In this document: piece by piece, positions 7,172-13,458 of the stretch | How positions within the stretch are numbered: position 1 is the first letter of the stretch | Layout of the letters: each line of letters begins with the position of its first letter | Origin: Bacteroidales bacterium UBA1754 | Lineage (GTDB): Bacteria > Bacteroidota > Bacteroidia > Bacteroidales > Paludibacteraceae | Direction of reading: 5' to 3' | NCBI GenBank assembly: GCA_002315615.1 | Contig: DCHK01000006.1 | Span: forward strand, 1 to 15,050 | Length of the DNA stretch: 15,050 bases | Translations under genes and position numbers: made by a program | Notes under the pieces: generated by a model | What the model was told of the DNA's origin: nothing | What the model saw: only the letters and a program-made list of their open reading frames with translations | The model's database searches: none

Positions 7172-7194
7172 AAAAAAGTTCTCTACCAAGAAAA
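7172..7194 (-). terminator. Weak hairpin with T run after the lipoprotein gene
   Basis: On the minus strand a six-pair stem (7189-7194 with 7179-7184, including a T-G pair) around a four-base loop is followed by C and six T residues. It lies 26 bases past the stop codon of the lipoprotein gene and could end that transcript. It overlaps the outer end of the ATPase unit, so its origin is uncertain. Confidence 0.3.
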
Positions 7195-7219
7195 GAGTAA
7201 TATTCTATTTTAAGTAATT

Positions 7220-8542
7220 CTAATCCAATTCTTGTATTAACCGAACCGACTTACAGCTATATCTCGAAGACAACGAAACTGTCATTTCACAATATGTAAT
7301 ATTATTCATCTTAGGAGTACTAATAGTAACGCCAATCGCATTCGCTAATAACACATAAGAATTATTTGTTGAGACATTATCCACAAAATGTTTCACACCT
7401 GAATTTCCTAATGCAACAGACGAAGTCCAATAATTGGCATAATGCTGTAGATAGTTACCTGGATTTAACTGAGGCACATCAAGTGAGTTATAATTATATG
7501 TCCCATCCAATGTACCTGCATTGGGCAAAAAGACAACTCCTTTTTTTTCTAAATTTTTCCATTCTTCATCAGTGTATTTGTTAATCGTAATTTCATCAGC
7601 CAAAGGAACGAACGAAAGACCACCTATATTTACCTCGTCTGGCAACAACAATAGACCATGTCTATTGTGAATGACTGCCAAACCTATTTTTTGCTTAGAA
7701 TTTTCGCGAACATTTAACAAATAATTCCATTCTTCAGCAGTCATTGTACGCCACACTCCTTTTTTATTTCCTCCATTGGTTATAGCATTATACACTCCCC
7801 AATCATAATTTGCACTTGATAAAGTTAAATTTAGGTCTTCCATATTTAAAGAAGGTCCAAATCCTGAATAATTCATCTCGCTATATGCGTTATCTTTATC
7901 TCCCCTTTCCCAAGGATTATAATAGATATTGTAATAATCTAATGAATTATGATAACCACTAGTAGCCCAAGCAAATAAATCTATCCAAGATTTATGAATA
8001 GATGTTGCACCCACATTATCTTCTGCGCAAATAGCATATTGTTCTTCAGCAAAACGCCAAATGTTCTCTGATGCCAAATATTGTAAATTTCCCTGTGAGA
8101 ATTGTATTTTTTTAGTCGGACTTACTGAAAAAACGCCTTGCAACAATCCTTCCGATGTGTGTCTATTTTTTACTATCACATTACATTTTGCAACTTTTAA
8201 ATTATCAGAGATAACCGTAATAGTTGCACTTCCATTATCTACAGCAAGGACACCTCCATTCGAATTAACTTTTACAATTTTTTCATTTGACGATGTCCAT
8301 ATAGTATTTGCTTTTATAGAATCAGGAACAACTGATAATAGCAAAGAGTCTTTTTCACCAACATACATTTCCAATTTCGTTTTATTCAAATAAATGCTAT
8401 CTATACTAACGACACTTGAATCCTGTGGTACTACAATATAATTATTTATAATGTATTCATCCTTATCCTCATCCTTGCACGCAACAAATGCCATACTAAA
8501 CATCAAGGCAACGCAGAAAAATTTCAATAAATTCTTTTTCAT
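7220..8542 (-). CDS. Probable surface lipoprotein with Ig-like (Big_2) domain
   Basis: A 440-residue predicted lipoprotein. The signal peptide ends in lipobox AFVAC with Cys22. The residues after it (CKDEDKDE) are lysine plus acidic, resembling the lipoprotein export signal that sends Bacteroidota lipoproteins to the cell surface. Residues about 45-126 look like a Big_2 bacterial Ig domain: SIYLNKTKLEMYVGEKDSL, WTSSNEKIVKVNSNG, ATITVISD. Residues about 133-440 belong to a domain common in Bacteroidales lipoproteins (SPTKKIQFSQGNLQY, WIDLFAWATSGY, WRTMTAEEWNYLL, ending SCKSVRLIQ), related in style to DUF1566/FISUMP paralogous domains. The biochemical role is unknown; adhesion or ligand binding at the surface is a guess. 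It stands alone, between the repeat-bracketed ATPase unit and a gene-poor stretch. Confidence 0.82.
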   Translation of the reverse strand: MKKNLLKFFCVALMFSMAFVACKDEDKDEYIINNYIVVPQDSSVVSIDSIYLNKTKLEMYVGEKDSLLLSVVPDSIKANTIWTSSNEKIVKVNSNGGVLAVDNGSATITVISDNLKVAKCNVIVKNRHTSEGLLQGVFSVSPTKKIQFSQGNLQYLASENIWRFAEEQYAICAEDNVGATSIHKSWIDLFAWATSGYHNSLDYYNIYYNPWERGDKDNAYSEMNYSGFGPSLNMEDLNLTLSSANYDWGVYNAITNGGNKKGVWRTMTAEEWNYLLNVRENSKQKIGLAVIHNRHGLLLLPDEVNIGGLSFVPLADEITINKYTDEEWKNLEKKGVVFLPNAGTLDGTYNYNSLDVPQLNPGNYLQHYANYWTSSVALGNSGVKHFVDNVSTNNSYVLLANAIGVTISTPKMNNITYCEMTVSLSSRYSCKSVRLIQELD

Positions 8543-8590
8543 ATAAATTCCGTTTAAAATTTCAAAATTTTCAAAATAAAATTCAGTACC

Positions 8591-8725
8591 TCAATTTACG
8601 CATACATAAAAAAAGCGCGGTACATTTACTGTATCTCGCTTACTACGGGTATTTGGCGTAACCTGAACTATACGAAACCAAGTAAACGCCCACGCAATGT
8701 GAGCATTTATAACTTGTTTCTTCAT
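8591..8725 (-). CDS. Small hypothetical protein, 44 residues (doubtful)
   Basis: From the ATG at 8723-8725 the frame reads MKKQVINAHIAWAFTWFRIV and continues for 24 more residues, ending in FFYVCVN. The product would be small, basic and aromatic-rich, with no signal peptide or metal motif. A longer version starting at 8794 is open but begins in low-complexity sequence. The case for coding is the match between the frame and the GC-richer patch, and a vague resemblance to short hypothetical proteins of Bacteroidales that I cannot confirm. The alternative is a structured RNA or a remnant of a repeated element read by chance. Confidence 0.3.
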   Translation of the reverse strand: MKKQVINAHIAWAFTWFRIVQVTPNTRSKRDTVNVPRFFYVCVN

Positions 8726-8799
8726 AGTTCTAAAATCGCCAAATTTTGTAATAAGAAGAAAACAAAGCAAAAACGCTTTTTCCAATATTTTCAAGATGT

Positions 8800-8820
8800 G
8801 CGTACTAAATACGCTTTTTT
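8800..8820 (+). terminator. Orphan plus-strand hairpin with T run
   Basis: GCGTA (8800-8804) pairs perfectly with TACGC (8810-8814) around CTAAA, followed directly by six T residues. On the plus strand this is a small intrinsic-terminator shape. No plus-strand gene lies upstream within 4 kb, so either it ends an unrecognised RNA from the 8.6-8.8 kb patch or it is a chance hairpin. The stem is only five pairs. Confidence 0.35.
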
Positions 8821-8917
8821 ATACCATAGGCAATAAATTTATAGTGTTGTTGTTAATTGTAGCAAATGTAAACATTTTTTCTTTGCAACCAATATTTTTA
8901 GAAAAAATTACAGCAAA

Positions 8918-9133
8918 TCATTTTCCATACTGCATTTCATGTTGCAGCAATTCATAATTGTAGCACGAACTTTGTATGTATAAACCCGTATTCACATTCA
9001 TTATATTTTCATACAATTGCGAATTATACAGCAAATCTAACGCTGATTGAAGCGAAATGTTTTGTTCAGACATTATTCTTTTCAACAAGCCAGACAACAA
9101 ATAATCTATTATATTTTCTTGGTCTTTGGTCAT
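8918..9133 (-). CDS. Small protein, third gene of DUF3791/DUF3990 cassette
   Basis: A 71-residue acidic-to-neutral protein with no signal peptide or membrane segment. It is predicted mostly helical (MTKDQENIIDYLLSGLLKRI, then SLQSALDLLYNS), followed by NTGLYIQSSCYNYELLQHEM. The LLYNS...TGLY.QS..Y.Y pattern resembles short proteins that I recall next to DUF3990 genes, but I have no family name for it. Its ATG overlaps the stop codon of the DUF3990 gene in an ATGA arrangement, so the two are translationally coupled. Coupling to a putative ADP-ribosyltransferase makes it a candidate antitoxin or accessory subunit. That role is inferred from position only. Confidence 0.75.
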   Translation of the reverse strand: MTKDQENIIDYLLSGLLKRIMSEQNISLQSALDLLYNSQLYENIMNVNTGLYIQSSCYNYELLQHEMQYGK

Positions 9134-9603
9134 TTTACTTTCAAATAAGATAACGATTTCTCTGTTCCAAAATAATACTGATTATTCAACTTCTTATATT
9201 CTAACCTTTTCACCAACTCTGCAATAGTAATATACTTTTGCTCATATAGATTCAGTTGCAACACTACACCGTCATCGGCAATTGGTCCATAAACTATATC
9301 ATAATCGTGCTTAAATCCGTTAACAGATGCATTTCTGTTTTTGTAAATGAATTCTGCCCATTCTTCAGAAACTATATCAAAAATTTTAATTTTCAATTCT
9401 CTTTTTGCAGACTCTTCATCAAAAATAAATTCTGTTATTTGTGGCACAGCATTTTTATACAACAAAGCTTTTCGTTTTGCCATTGCCTCCGCTTGTTCTC
9501 GGATATCTGTCAAATAAAATCCTTGACCAAAATCTTTGTTAAGATGTCCTAACAAAAGATCAACTTTCTCTATTTTGACATTTGAGCCATGATATAAAAT
9601 CAT
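9130..9603 (-). CDS. DUF3990 protein, putative ADP-ribosyltransferase-like toxin
   Basis: A 157-residue protein with the hallmarks of DUF3990, a family placed near the ADP-ribosyltransferase fold. It starts MILYHGSN (His5, Gly6), then DFGQGFYLTD (24-33, Tyr30), GPIADDGVV (107-114) and NQYYFGTEKSLSYL (141-154, with Gln142 and Glu148). This H...Y...E-like order would fit an NAD-binding transferase, but the target is unknown and activity is not shown by sequence alone. It is the middle gene of three, 2 bases after the DUF3791 gene and overlapping the next gene by 4 bases. Small flanking partners and tight coupling suggest a toxin with one or two neutralising proteins. There is no secretion signal, so action inside the producing cell is most likely. 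Confidence 0.82.
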   Translation of the reverse strand: MILYHGSNVKIEKVDLLLGHLNKDFGQGFYLTDIREQAEAMAKRKALLYKNAVPQITEFIFDEESAKRELKIKIFDIVSEEWAEFIYKNRNASVNGFKHDYDIVYGPIADDGVVLQLNLYEQKYITIAELVKRLEYKKLNNQYYFGTEKSLSYLKVK

Positions 9604-9605
9604 TG

Positions 9606-9818
9606 TTATTCTAATTTTCCACCATGAAGTTTACATACTTGGGTTAAATCATCCACTGCTGTATCAAACGACAATGTATGTTCTGCGTCGTAGCATTCAT
9701 CCAAAAATGCAATCCCCGCATATCGTTTCAAATAGGCATACGATTGCTTATTTGTCAAAGCATATCGCTCAGCAAACTTTCTTATCGTAAGCACTATGTA
9801 GTCAACTTTATAATCCAT
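9606..9818 (-). CDS. DUF3791 family small protein, putative antitoxin
   Basis: A 70-residue protein resembling DUF3791: a helical start (VLTIRKFAERYALTNKQSYA), then YLKRYAGIAFLDECYDAEHTL and a C-terminal helix DTAVDDLTQVCKLHGGKL. DUF3791 genes are often found directly before DUF3990 genes, as here, with 2 bases between them. First position, small size and coupling to a putative toxin suggest an antitoxin or regulatory partner; this is not demonstrated by any motif. The ATG at 9816-9818 is preceded by AGGTAGGA, a reasonable ribosome binding site. A promoter lies just upstream in the gap behind the MFS gene, so the cassette appears to be its own transcription unit. Confidence 0.78.
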   Translation of the reverse strand: MDYKVDYIVLTIRKFAERYALTNKQSYAYLKRYAGIAFLDECYDAEHTLSFDTAVDDLTQVCKLHGGKLE

Positions 9819-9835
9819 ACATTCCTACCTCACTA

Positions 9836-9869
9836 CAAATATATAAAATCATATTTCAAAAATACAAAA
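9836..9869 (-). promoter_or_regulatory. Promoter of the DUF3791-DUF3990 cassette
   Basis: On the minus strand TATATTTG (9836-9843) matches the -7 box TAnnTTTG, and TTTTG (9865-9869) is a -33 element with a 21-base spacer. A second -7 match, TATTTTTG, lies at 9857-9864 and could be an alternative start. The -7 box is 17 bases from the ATG. The whole promoter fits in the 58-base gap behind the MFS stop codon. No clear operator dyad is visible around it. Confidence 0.65.
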
Positions 9870-9876
9870 TCTCCTT

Positions 9877-11118
9877 TTATATTTTCTTTCCAAAATCTGC
9901 GGGAATGTTCAAAAACTTAATTAGTAAAAATCCTGGAATGGTGCAAAGGCAAACCCAAATGAAGAAATTTTGATAACCAACAGTTTCTTGTATCCAACCA
10001 GAAATCATTCCTGGCAACATCATACCAAGTGCCATAAAACCTGTACAAATAGCATAATGCGCAGTTTTGTAATTTCCTTGCGAGAAATAAATCAAATAAA
10101 GCGTAAAAGCCGTAAATCCAAAACCATAACCAAATTGCTCTAACGCTACGCCCGAACAAACAATCAAAAAATCGGTCGGTTGGGCAAAGGCAAAATACAC
10201 ATACACCAAATTGGGCACGTTCATTGCCAAAACCATCGGCCAAATCCATTTTTTCAGTCCGCCAACAGAAGCAACTACCCCACCTAAAATTCCACCTAAA
10301 AGCAAGAACAAAACACCTATCGTGCCATATATAAAACCTACGTTTTCGGTAGAAAGTCCAAGTCCACCTTTTGCTACATCATCGAGCAAAAACGGCGATG
10401 CTATTTTTGCCAACTGCGCCTCGCCCAAACGATAGAGCAAAATAAAAAGCATTGCCACAACAATATTTTTCTTTGTGAAAAAACTTACAAAAAGATGACC
10501 TATTTTGTCAATTGATTGTTCGGAATCTTCTGTTGGTACGGGCAATACGAAACGATGATACAACGCCAACGCCAAAAGCAATGCGGCTACTGCAAAGAAA
10601 ACTATACTCCACGCCATCGAAAAACCATATTGCTTACTTAATACCCCAGCGCACATCACAAAAAGTCCTTGACCAGAAATCATTGCCACACGGTAAAAAA
10701 TATTGCGTATGCCCACAAAAAGCGATTGTTTTTCTTCTGTTAGCGAAAGCATATAAAAACCATCGGCAGCAATGTCGTGCGTAGCAGAAGCAAAAGCCAA
10801 CAACCAAAACACCGCCAATGTTGACTGAAAGAAAAACGTGGTCGGAATCAAAAATGCTACTCCTGCCAAACCAACTGCCAATAAAAATTGCATCGTTACC
10901 ACCCACCAGCGTTTTGTTTTCATCAAATCTACAAACGGACTCCAAAATGGTTTTATCACCCAAGGCAAATACAACCAACTTGTATAAAATGCAATTTCGG
11001 CATTGCTAATGCCTAAGTTTTTGTACATTATTACCGAAACCGTCATTACCAATACGTATGGCAAACCTTCGGTAAAATATAATGTGGGCACCCACGCCCA
11101 AGGATTTCTCTCTTTCAT
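9877..11118 (-). CDS. AmpG-like MFS permease
   Basis: A 413-residue integral membrane protein with about 12 hydrophobic segments, of the major facilitator superfamily. The N-terminal pattern YFTEGLPYVL...WLYLPWVIKPFWSPFVDLM and ATHDIAADGFYM near the fourth segment recall AmpG and the wider PAT family (AmpG carries anhydro-muropeptides into the cytosol in Gram-negative bacteria). The loop after helix 2 (PFVDLMKTKRWW) is a degenerate MFS motif A. It starts 7 bases after the pepD stop codon, so the pair is an operon: an importer of small peptide-containing compounds with a cytosolic dipeptidase. Muropeptide recycling is plausible but other peptides are equally possible. Family confidence is moderate and the substrate is unknown, so no symbol is given. 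Confidence 0.8.
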   Translation of the reverse strand: MKERNPWAWVPTLYFTEGLPYVLVMTVSVIMYKNLGISNAEIAFYTSWLYLPWVIKPFWSPFVDLMKTKRWWVVTMQFLLAVGLAGVAFLIPTTFFFQSTLAVFWLLAFASATHDIAADGFYMLSLTEEKQSLFVGIRNIFYRVAMISGQGLFVMCAGVLSKQYGFSMAWSIVFFAVAALLLALALYHRFVLPVPTEDSEQSIDKIGHLFVSFFTKKNIVVAMLFILLYRLGEAQLAKIASPFLLDDVAKGGLGLSTENVGFIYGTIGVLFLLLGGILGGVVASVGGLKKWIWPMVLAMNVPNLVYVYFAFAQPTDFLIVCSGVALEQFGYGFGFTAFTLYLIYFSQGNYKTAHYAICTGFMALGMMLPGMISGWIQETVGYQNFFIWVCLCTIPGFLLIKFLNIPADFGKKI

Positions 11119-11125
11119 CTGACTG

Positions 11126-12571
11126 TTATAAACTTTCTAATGTTTCAACTAAAAGTGCTGTAAATTTTCTTACAGACGGAATATTCATACGCTCGGCAGG
11201 AGAATGAATATCCAAAATTGTTGGTCCAAAAGAAACCATATCTAATTTTGGGAATTTCTTCAAAAACAAACCACATTCCAAACCTGCGTGAATTACTTTT
11301 ATTTTAGGACTTTCGCCAAAAAGTTTTTCGTAATTTTTGCTCATCAAATCTACGATAGCCGATTGCATATTTGGTTTCCAACCTGGATAACCATCTCCGT
11401 GCGTAACTTCTGCACCCGCAAGTGCAAACACACTTTCTACCATTTGATAAGCATTTTGTTTTTGCGATTCTATCGAACTGCGCTGACTTGTACTGACTAC
11501 AATTTTATTTTCTATCAATTTGATTGAAGCCAAATTTGTAGAAGTCTCAACCAATCCTTTTATGTCGGCGCTCATCGCAAGTACACCGTGCGGACAAGCA
11601 TAGAGCGAATTTAACAACTTGTCGGTCAATTCTTTTGTATAACACTCGTTTGGAAGGTTTTCGCTTTCCATTTCCATAAAGAATTTCGGTTCGTATGCAA
11701 GCCAATCTTCTTCAAATTGTGCCACAAAATGATTAAACTCTACGCGTGCCAATTCTTTATCTGCAAAAGGAATCGCTACCAATGCCGATGCCTCGCGTGC
11801 AATGGCATTTCGTAAATTTCCACCTTGAATACTGCAAAGTCGCAAATCAGTTTTCTTTGCAAATTGCCACAAAAATTGAGTCAAAACTTTATTGGCATTC
11901 GCACGACGTTTGTCAATATCTTCGCCAGAATGTCCACCTTGCAACCCACCAACTTTCACCGAAAAACAAAAATAATTTTTCGGCAATTTTTCTTGCTGAA
12001 TATCAAAACTTGCAACTGTATCCATTCCGCCAGCGCAACCAATAATAAATTCGTGTTCGTCTTCGCTATCGAGATTCAAAAGAACATCTGCCGAAAGCAT
12101 ATCAGGCGACACGCCAAGAGCGCCACTCAAACCTGTTTCTTCTTCTACAGTAAAAAGGCATTCAAGTGGACCGTGTTTTACATTTTCGTCAGCAAGAACT
12201 GCCAACATTGCAGCCACTCCAATACCATCGTCGCCACCAAGTGTAGTGCCTTTTGCACGCCACCAATCGCCATCTTCCACTATTTCAATGGGGTCGCTTA
12301 AAAAATCGTGCTGAACGTCTGCATTTTTCTCGCACACCATATCTGTATGTGCTTGCAGTGCCACCGTTTTATGATTCTCATAACCCACCGACGCAGATTT
12401 TCGCAATACTACATTTCGCGCATCGTCAGTTTTTATTTCGAGCGAATGCTCTTTTGCAAAATTCTTCAAATATTCTGTTACTCGTTCTTCTTTTCCCGAA
12501 GGACGTGGTATAGCACTCAACGCACGAAAATATTGAAGCGTATCGTTAAATATTTTTTCTTTTAAATCCAT
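11126..12571 (-). CDS. pepD: Aminoacyl-histidine dipeptidase PepD (peptidase M20C)
   Basis: A 481-residue cytosolic metallopeptidase that hydrolyses Xaa-His and other dipeptides. Length and sequence match the PepD/M20C family. Metal-site residues can be placed: QAHTDMV with His75 and Asp77, the bridging Asp in LGGDDG (Asp114 or Asp115), the catalytic and metal Glu pair in TVEEETG (Glu144/Glu145), Asp168 in LNLDSED, and His456 in DIHSPAERM. The lid and dimerisation domain lies between about 190 and 390. It is the first gene of the pepD-MFS operon. A TAnnTTTG box lies 20 bases before its ATG. Confidence 0.95.
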   Translation of the reverse strand: MDLKEKIFNDTLQYFRALSAIPRPSGKEERVTEYLKNFAKEHSLEIKTDDARNVVLRKSASVGYENHKTVALQAHTDMVCEKNADVQHDFLSDPIEIVEDGDWWRAKGTTLGGDDGIGVAAMLAVLADENVKHGPLECLFTVEEETGLSGALGVSPDMLSADVLLNLDSEDEHEFIIGCAGGMDTVASFDIQQEKLPKNYFCFSVKVGGLQGGHSGEDIDKRRANANKVLTQFLWQFAKKTDLRLCSIQGGNLRNAIAREASALVAIPFADKELARVEFNHFVAQFEEDWLAYEPKFFMEMESENLPNECYTKELTDKLLNSLYACPHGVLAMSADIKGLVETSTNLASIKLIENKIVVSTSQRSSIESQKQNAYQMVESVFALAGAEVTHGDGYPGWKPNMQSAIVDLMSKNYEKLFGESPKIKVIHAGLECGLFLKKFPKLDMVSFGPTILDIHSPAERMNIPSVRKFTALLVETLESL

Positions 12572-12591
12572 AGTTTTACCTTTTGATTATA

Positions 12592-12599
12592 CAAAGATA
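12592..12599 (-). promoter_or_regulatory. -7 box of the pepD-MFS operon
   Basis: The minus strand reads TATCTTTG, an exact TAnnTTTG match, 20 bases before the pepD ATG. The -33 position lacks a clear TTG. It faces away from the TATCTTTG box at 12631-12638, giving two divergent -7 boxes 31 bases apart. Confidence 0.55.
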
Positions 12600-12630
12600 C
12601 AAAACTTCTTAATTTTTGCTTCTTTTTCGT

Positions 12631-12638
12631 TATCTTTG
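12631..12638 (+). promoter_or_regulatory. -7 box of the small membrane protein-Skp-OstA operon
   Basis: TATCTTTG on the plus strand matches TAnnTTTG and lies 21 bases before the ATG at 12660, the same geometry as the divergent pepD box. No TTG stands at the expected -33 distance. Its presence argues against translation starting at the in-frame TTG at 12636, which is inside the box. Confidence 0.55.
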
Positions 12639-12659
12639 CCGTTGGTTTTACAAAGACTT

Positions 12660-12857
12660 ATGCTCAAACTTTTTCTCATAACTTTCGCCATTTTAGCAAT
12701 TTGCATTGCTTTGCTTTGCATCAAAATTCTATTATTGCCCAATGGTCGTTTCCCAAATACGCACGTTGGCGGAAGCAAAGAAATGAGAAAACGTGGTATA
12801 AAATGCGTACAAGCACAAGATGCTGATGCACAAAAACAATTATTGAAAAAATTTTAA
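12660..12857 (+). CDS. Small single-pass membrane protein, 65 residues
   Basis: The protein has one hydrophobic helix at the N-terminus (about 3-26, starting MLKLFLITFAILAICIALLC) and a polar tail with NGRFPNTHVGGSKEMRKRG followed by IKCVQAQDADAQ. It resembles short hypothetical membrane proteins I recall from Bacteroidota, which share the RFPNTHVG...MRKRGI.CVQ pattern, but I know no function. A frame extended to TTG at 12636 is open, but that codon lies within the promoter box. It is the first gene of the plus-strand run, with 13 bases to the Skp-like gene, so a role in the envelope is likely by context. The tail contains one Cys (Cys49) that could matter functionally. Confidence 0.8.
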   Translation: MLKLFLITFAILAICIALLCIKILLLPNGRFPNTHVGGSKEMRKRGIKCVQAQDADAQKQLLKKF

Positions 12858-12870
12858 TAACACTACAACT

Positions 12871-13458
12871 ATGAAAAAAACTCTTTTAGTCGCAGTTACT
12901 TTGTTCGTGGCAATGACTGCTTGCAAAAAAAACGAACAACAAACTCCCATTGCCAATGTTTGCACAATTAGCACAGATTCCACTAATGTGATTTTCCCCG
13001 TTGCATACGTAAATACCGACACTTTGCTCGCCAAATACGAATTTGCTATTCAAAAAAACGAAGAATTACAGAAAAAACAAGAAGATTCTCAACTCGAGTT
13101 GGCTAAAAAGAGCCAAAAATTGCAAAAAGACTACGAAGATGTAATGAAAAAAATGCAAAATGGCATCTACGCAACTCAACAACGTGCCGAACAAGAACAA
13201 AATCGCATTTTGAAACAACAACAAGATTTAGAAAATCTTGAGGCAAAACTCACAAAAGACTTGTTAGCAGAAAACGATAAAATCAACCACCAATTGCGCG
13301 ATTCTCTTAACGTGGCTCTAAAAATTTACAATGCAGATGGCAGATATAAAATGATTTTCGGAAATATAATTGCCGACCCTACAATTCTTTGGGCTGACGA
13401 ATCTACCGATATCACCAACGATATTCTCGATTTACTTAATTCTCGTTTGAAAAAATAA
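12871..13458 (+). CDS. OmpH/Skp-like periplasmic chaperone, lipoprotein form
   Basis: A 195-residue protein of the OmpH/Skp family. Skp trimers hold unfolded outer-membrane proteins in the periplasm between long coiled-coil arms. The family opening VAYVNTDTLLAKYEF (44-58) is followed by a long charged coiled coil (about 59-145, rich in Gln, Glu and Lys) and a closing strand region with YKMIFGNIIADPTILWA. Unlike E. coli Skp, the signal peptide ends in a lipobox (AMTACKK, Cys18), so this version should be membrane-tethered, as is common in Bacteroidota. It lies 13 bases after the small membrane protein and abuts the OstA-like gene with no gap. A Bacteroidota OmpH paralogue with another role cannot be excluded. 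Confidence 0.85.
   Translation: MKKTLLVAVTLFVAMTACKKNEQQTPIANVCTISTDSTNVIFPVAYVNTDTLLAKYEFAIQKNEELQKKQEDSQLELAKKSQKLQKDYEDVMKKMQNGIYATQQRAEQEQNRILKQQQDLENLEAKLTKDLLAENDKINHQLRDSLNVALKIYNADGRYKMIFGNIIADPTILWADESTDITNDILDLLNSRLKK

Larger units (their letters stand above)
5881..7177 (-). mobile_element. Repeat-bracketed ATPase/DUF4143 unit, possible mobile element
   Basis: A single-gene unit whose two ends look like copies of one element. The outermost 24 bases, 5881-5904 and the reverse complement of 7154-7177, agree at 21 of 24 positions when aligned by eye. This covers a T-rich tract, then TTC, then CCCCAAAAGT. Inside these ends lie direct repeats of 64-65 bases that frame the coding region almost flush: one overlaps the stop codon and the other ends 29 bases before the ATG. 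No transposase, integrase or clear target-site duplication is visible. It could be a mobile or mobilised cassette, or a gene with duplicated regulatory hairpins. That the ends are repeats is seen; mobility is inferred. Confidence 0.45.
8543..8917. other. Gene-poor stretch between lipoprotein gene and DUF3990 cassette
   Basis: This 375-base interval holds one short candidate reading frame (8591-8725, minus), which coincides with a patch of visibly higher GC than its AT-rich surroundings (about 8620-8720). A plus-strand hairpin with a T run follows at 8800-8820. The rest (8821-8917) is AT-rich and shows only a short palindrome (AAATGT/ACATTT near 8866-8879). I find no TAnnTTTG promoter here on either strand that would clearly serve the lipoprotein gene. 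Confidence 0.6.

Noticed and set aside
8866..8887. AAATGT/ACATTT palindrome with a T run as terminator
   Set aside because: The loop would be too short for the full stem, and no plus-strand gene precedes it. On the minus strand, where the DUF3990 cassette ends, the T run is on the wrong side.
12636..12659. Eight-residue extension of the small membrane protein from TTG at 12636
   Set aside because: The TTG overlaps the TATCTTTG promoter box, so it would not be in the transcript. The ATG at 12660 starts directly before the membrane helix.
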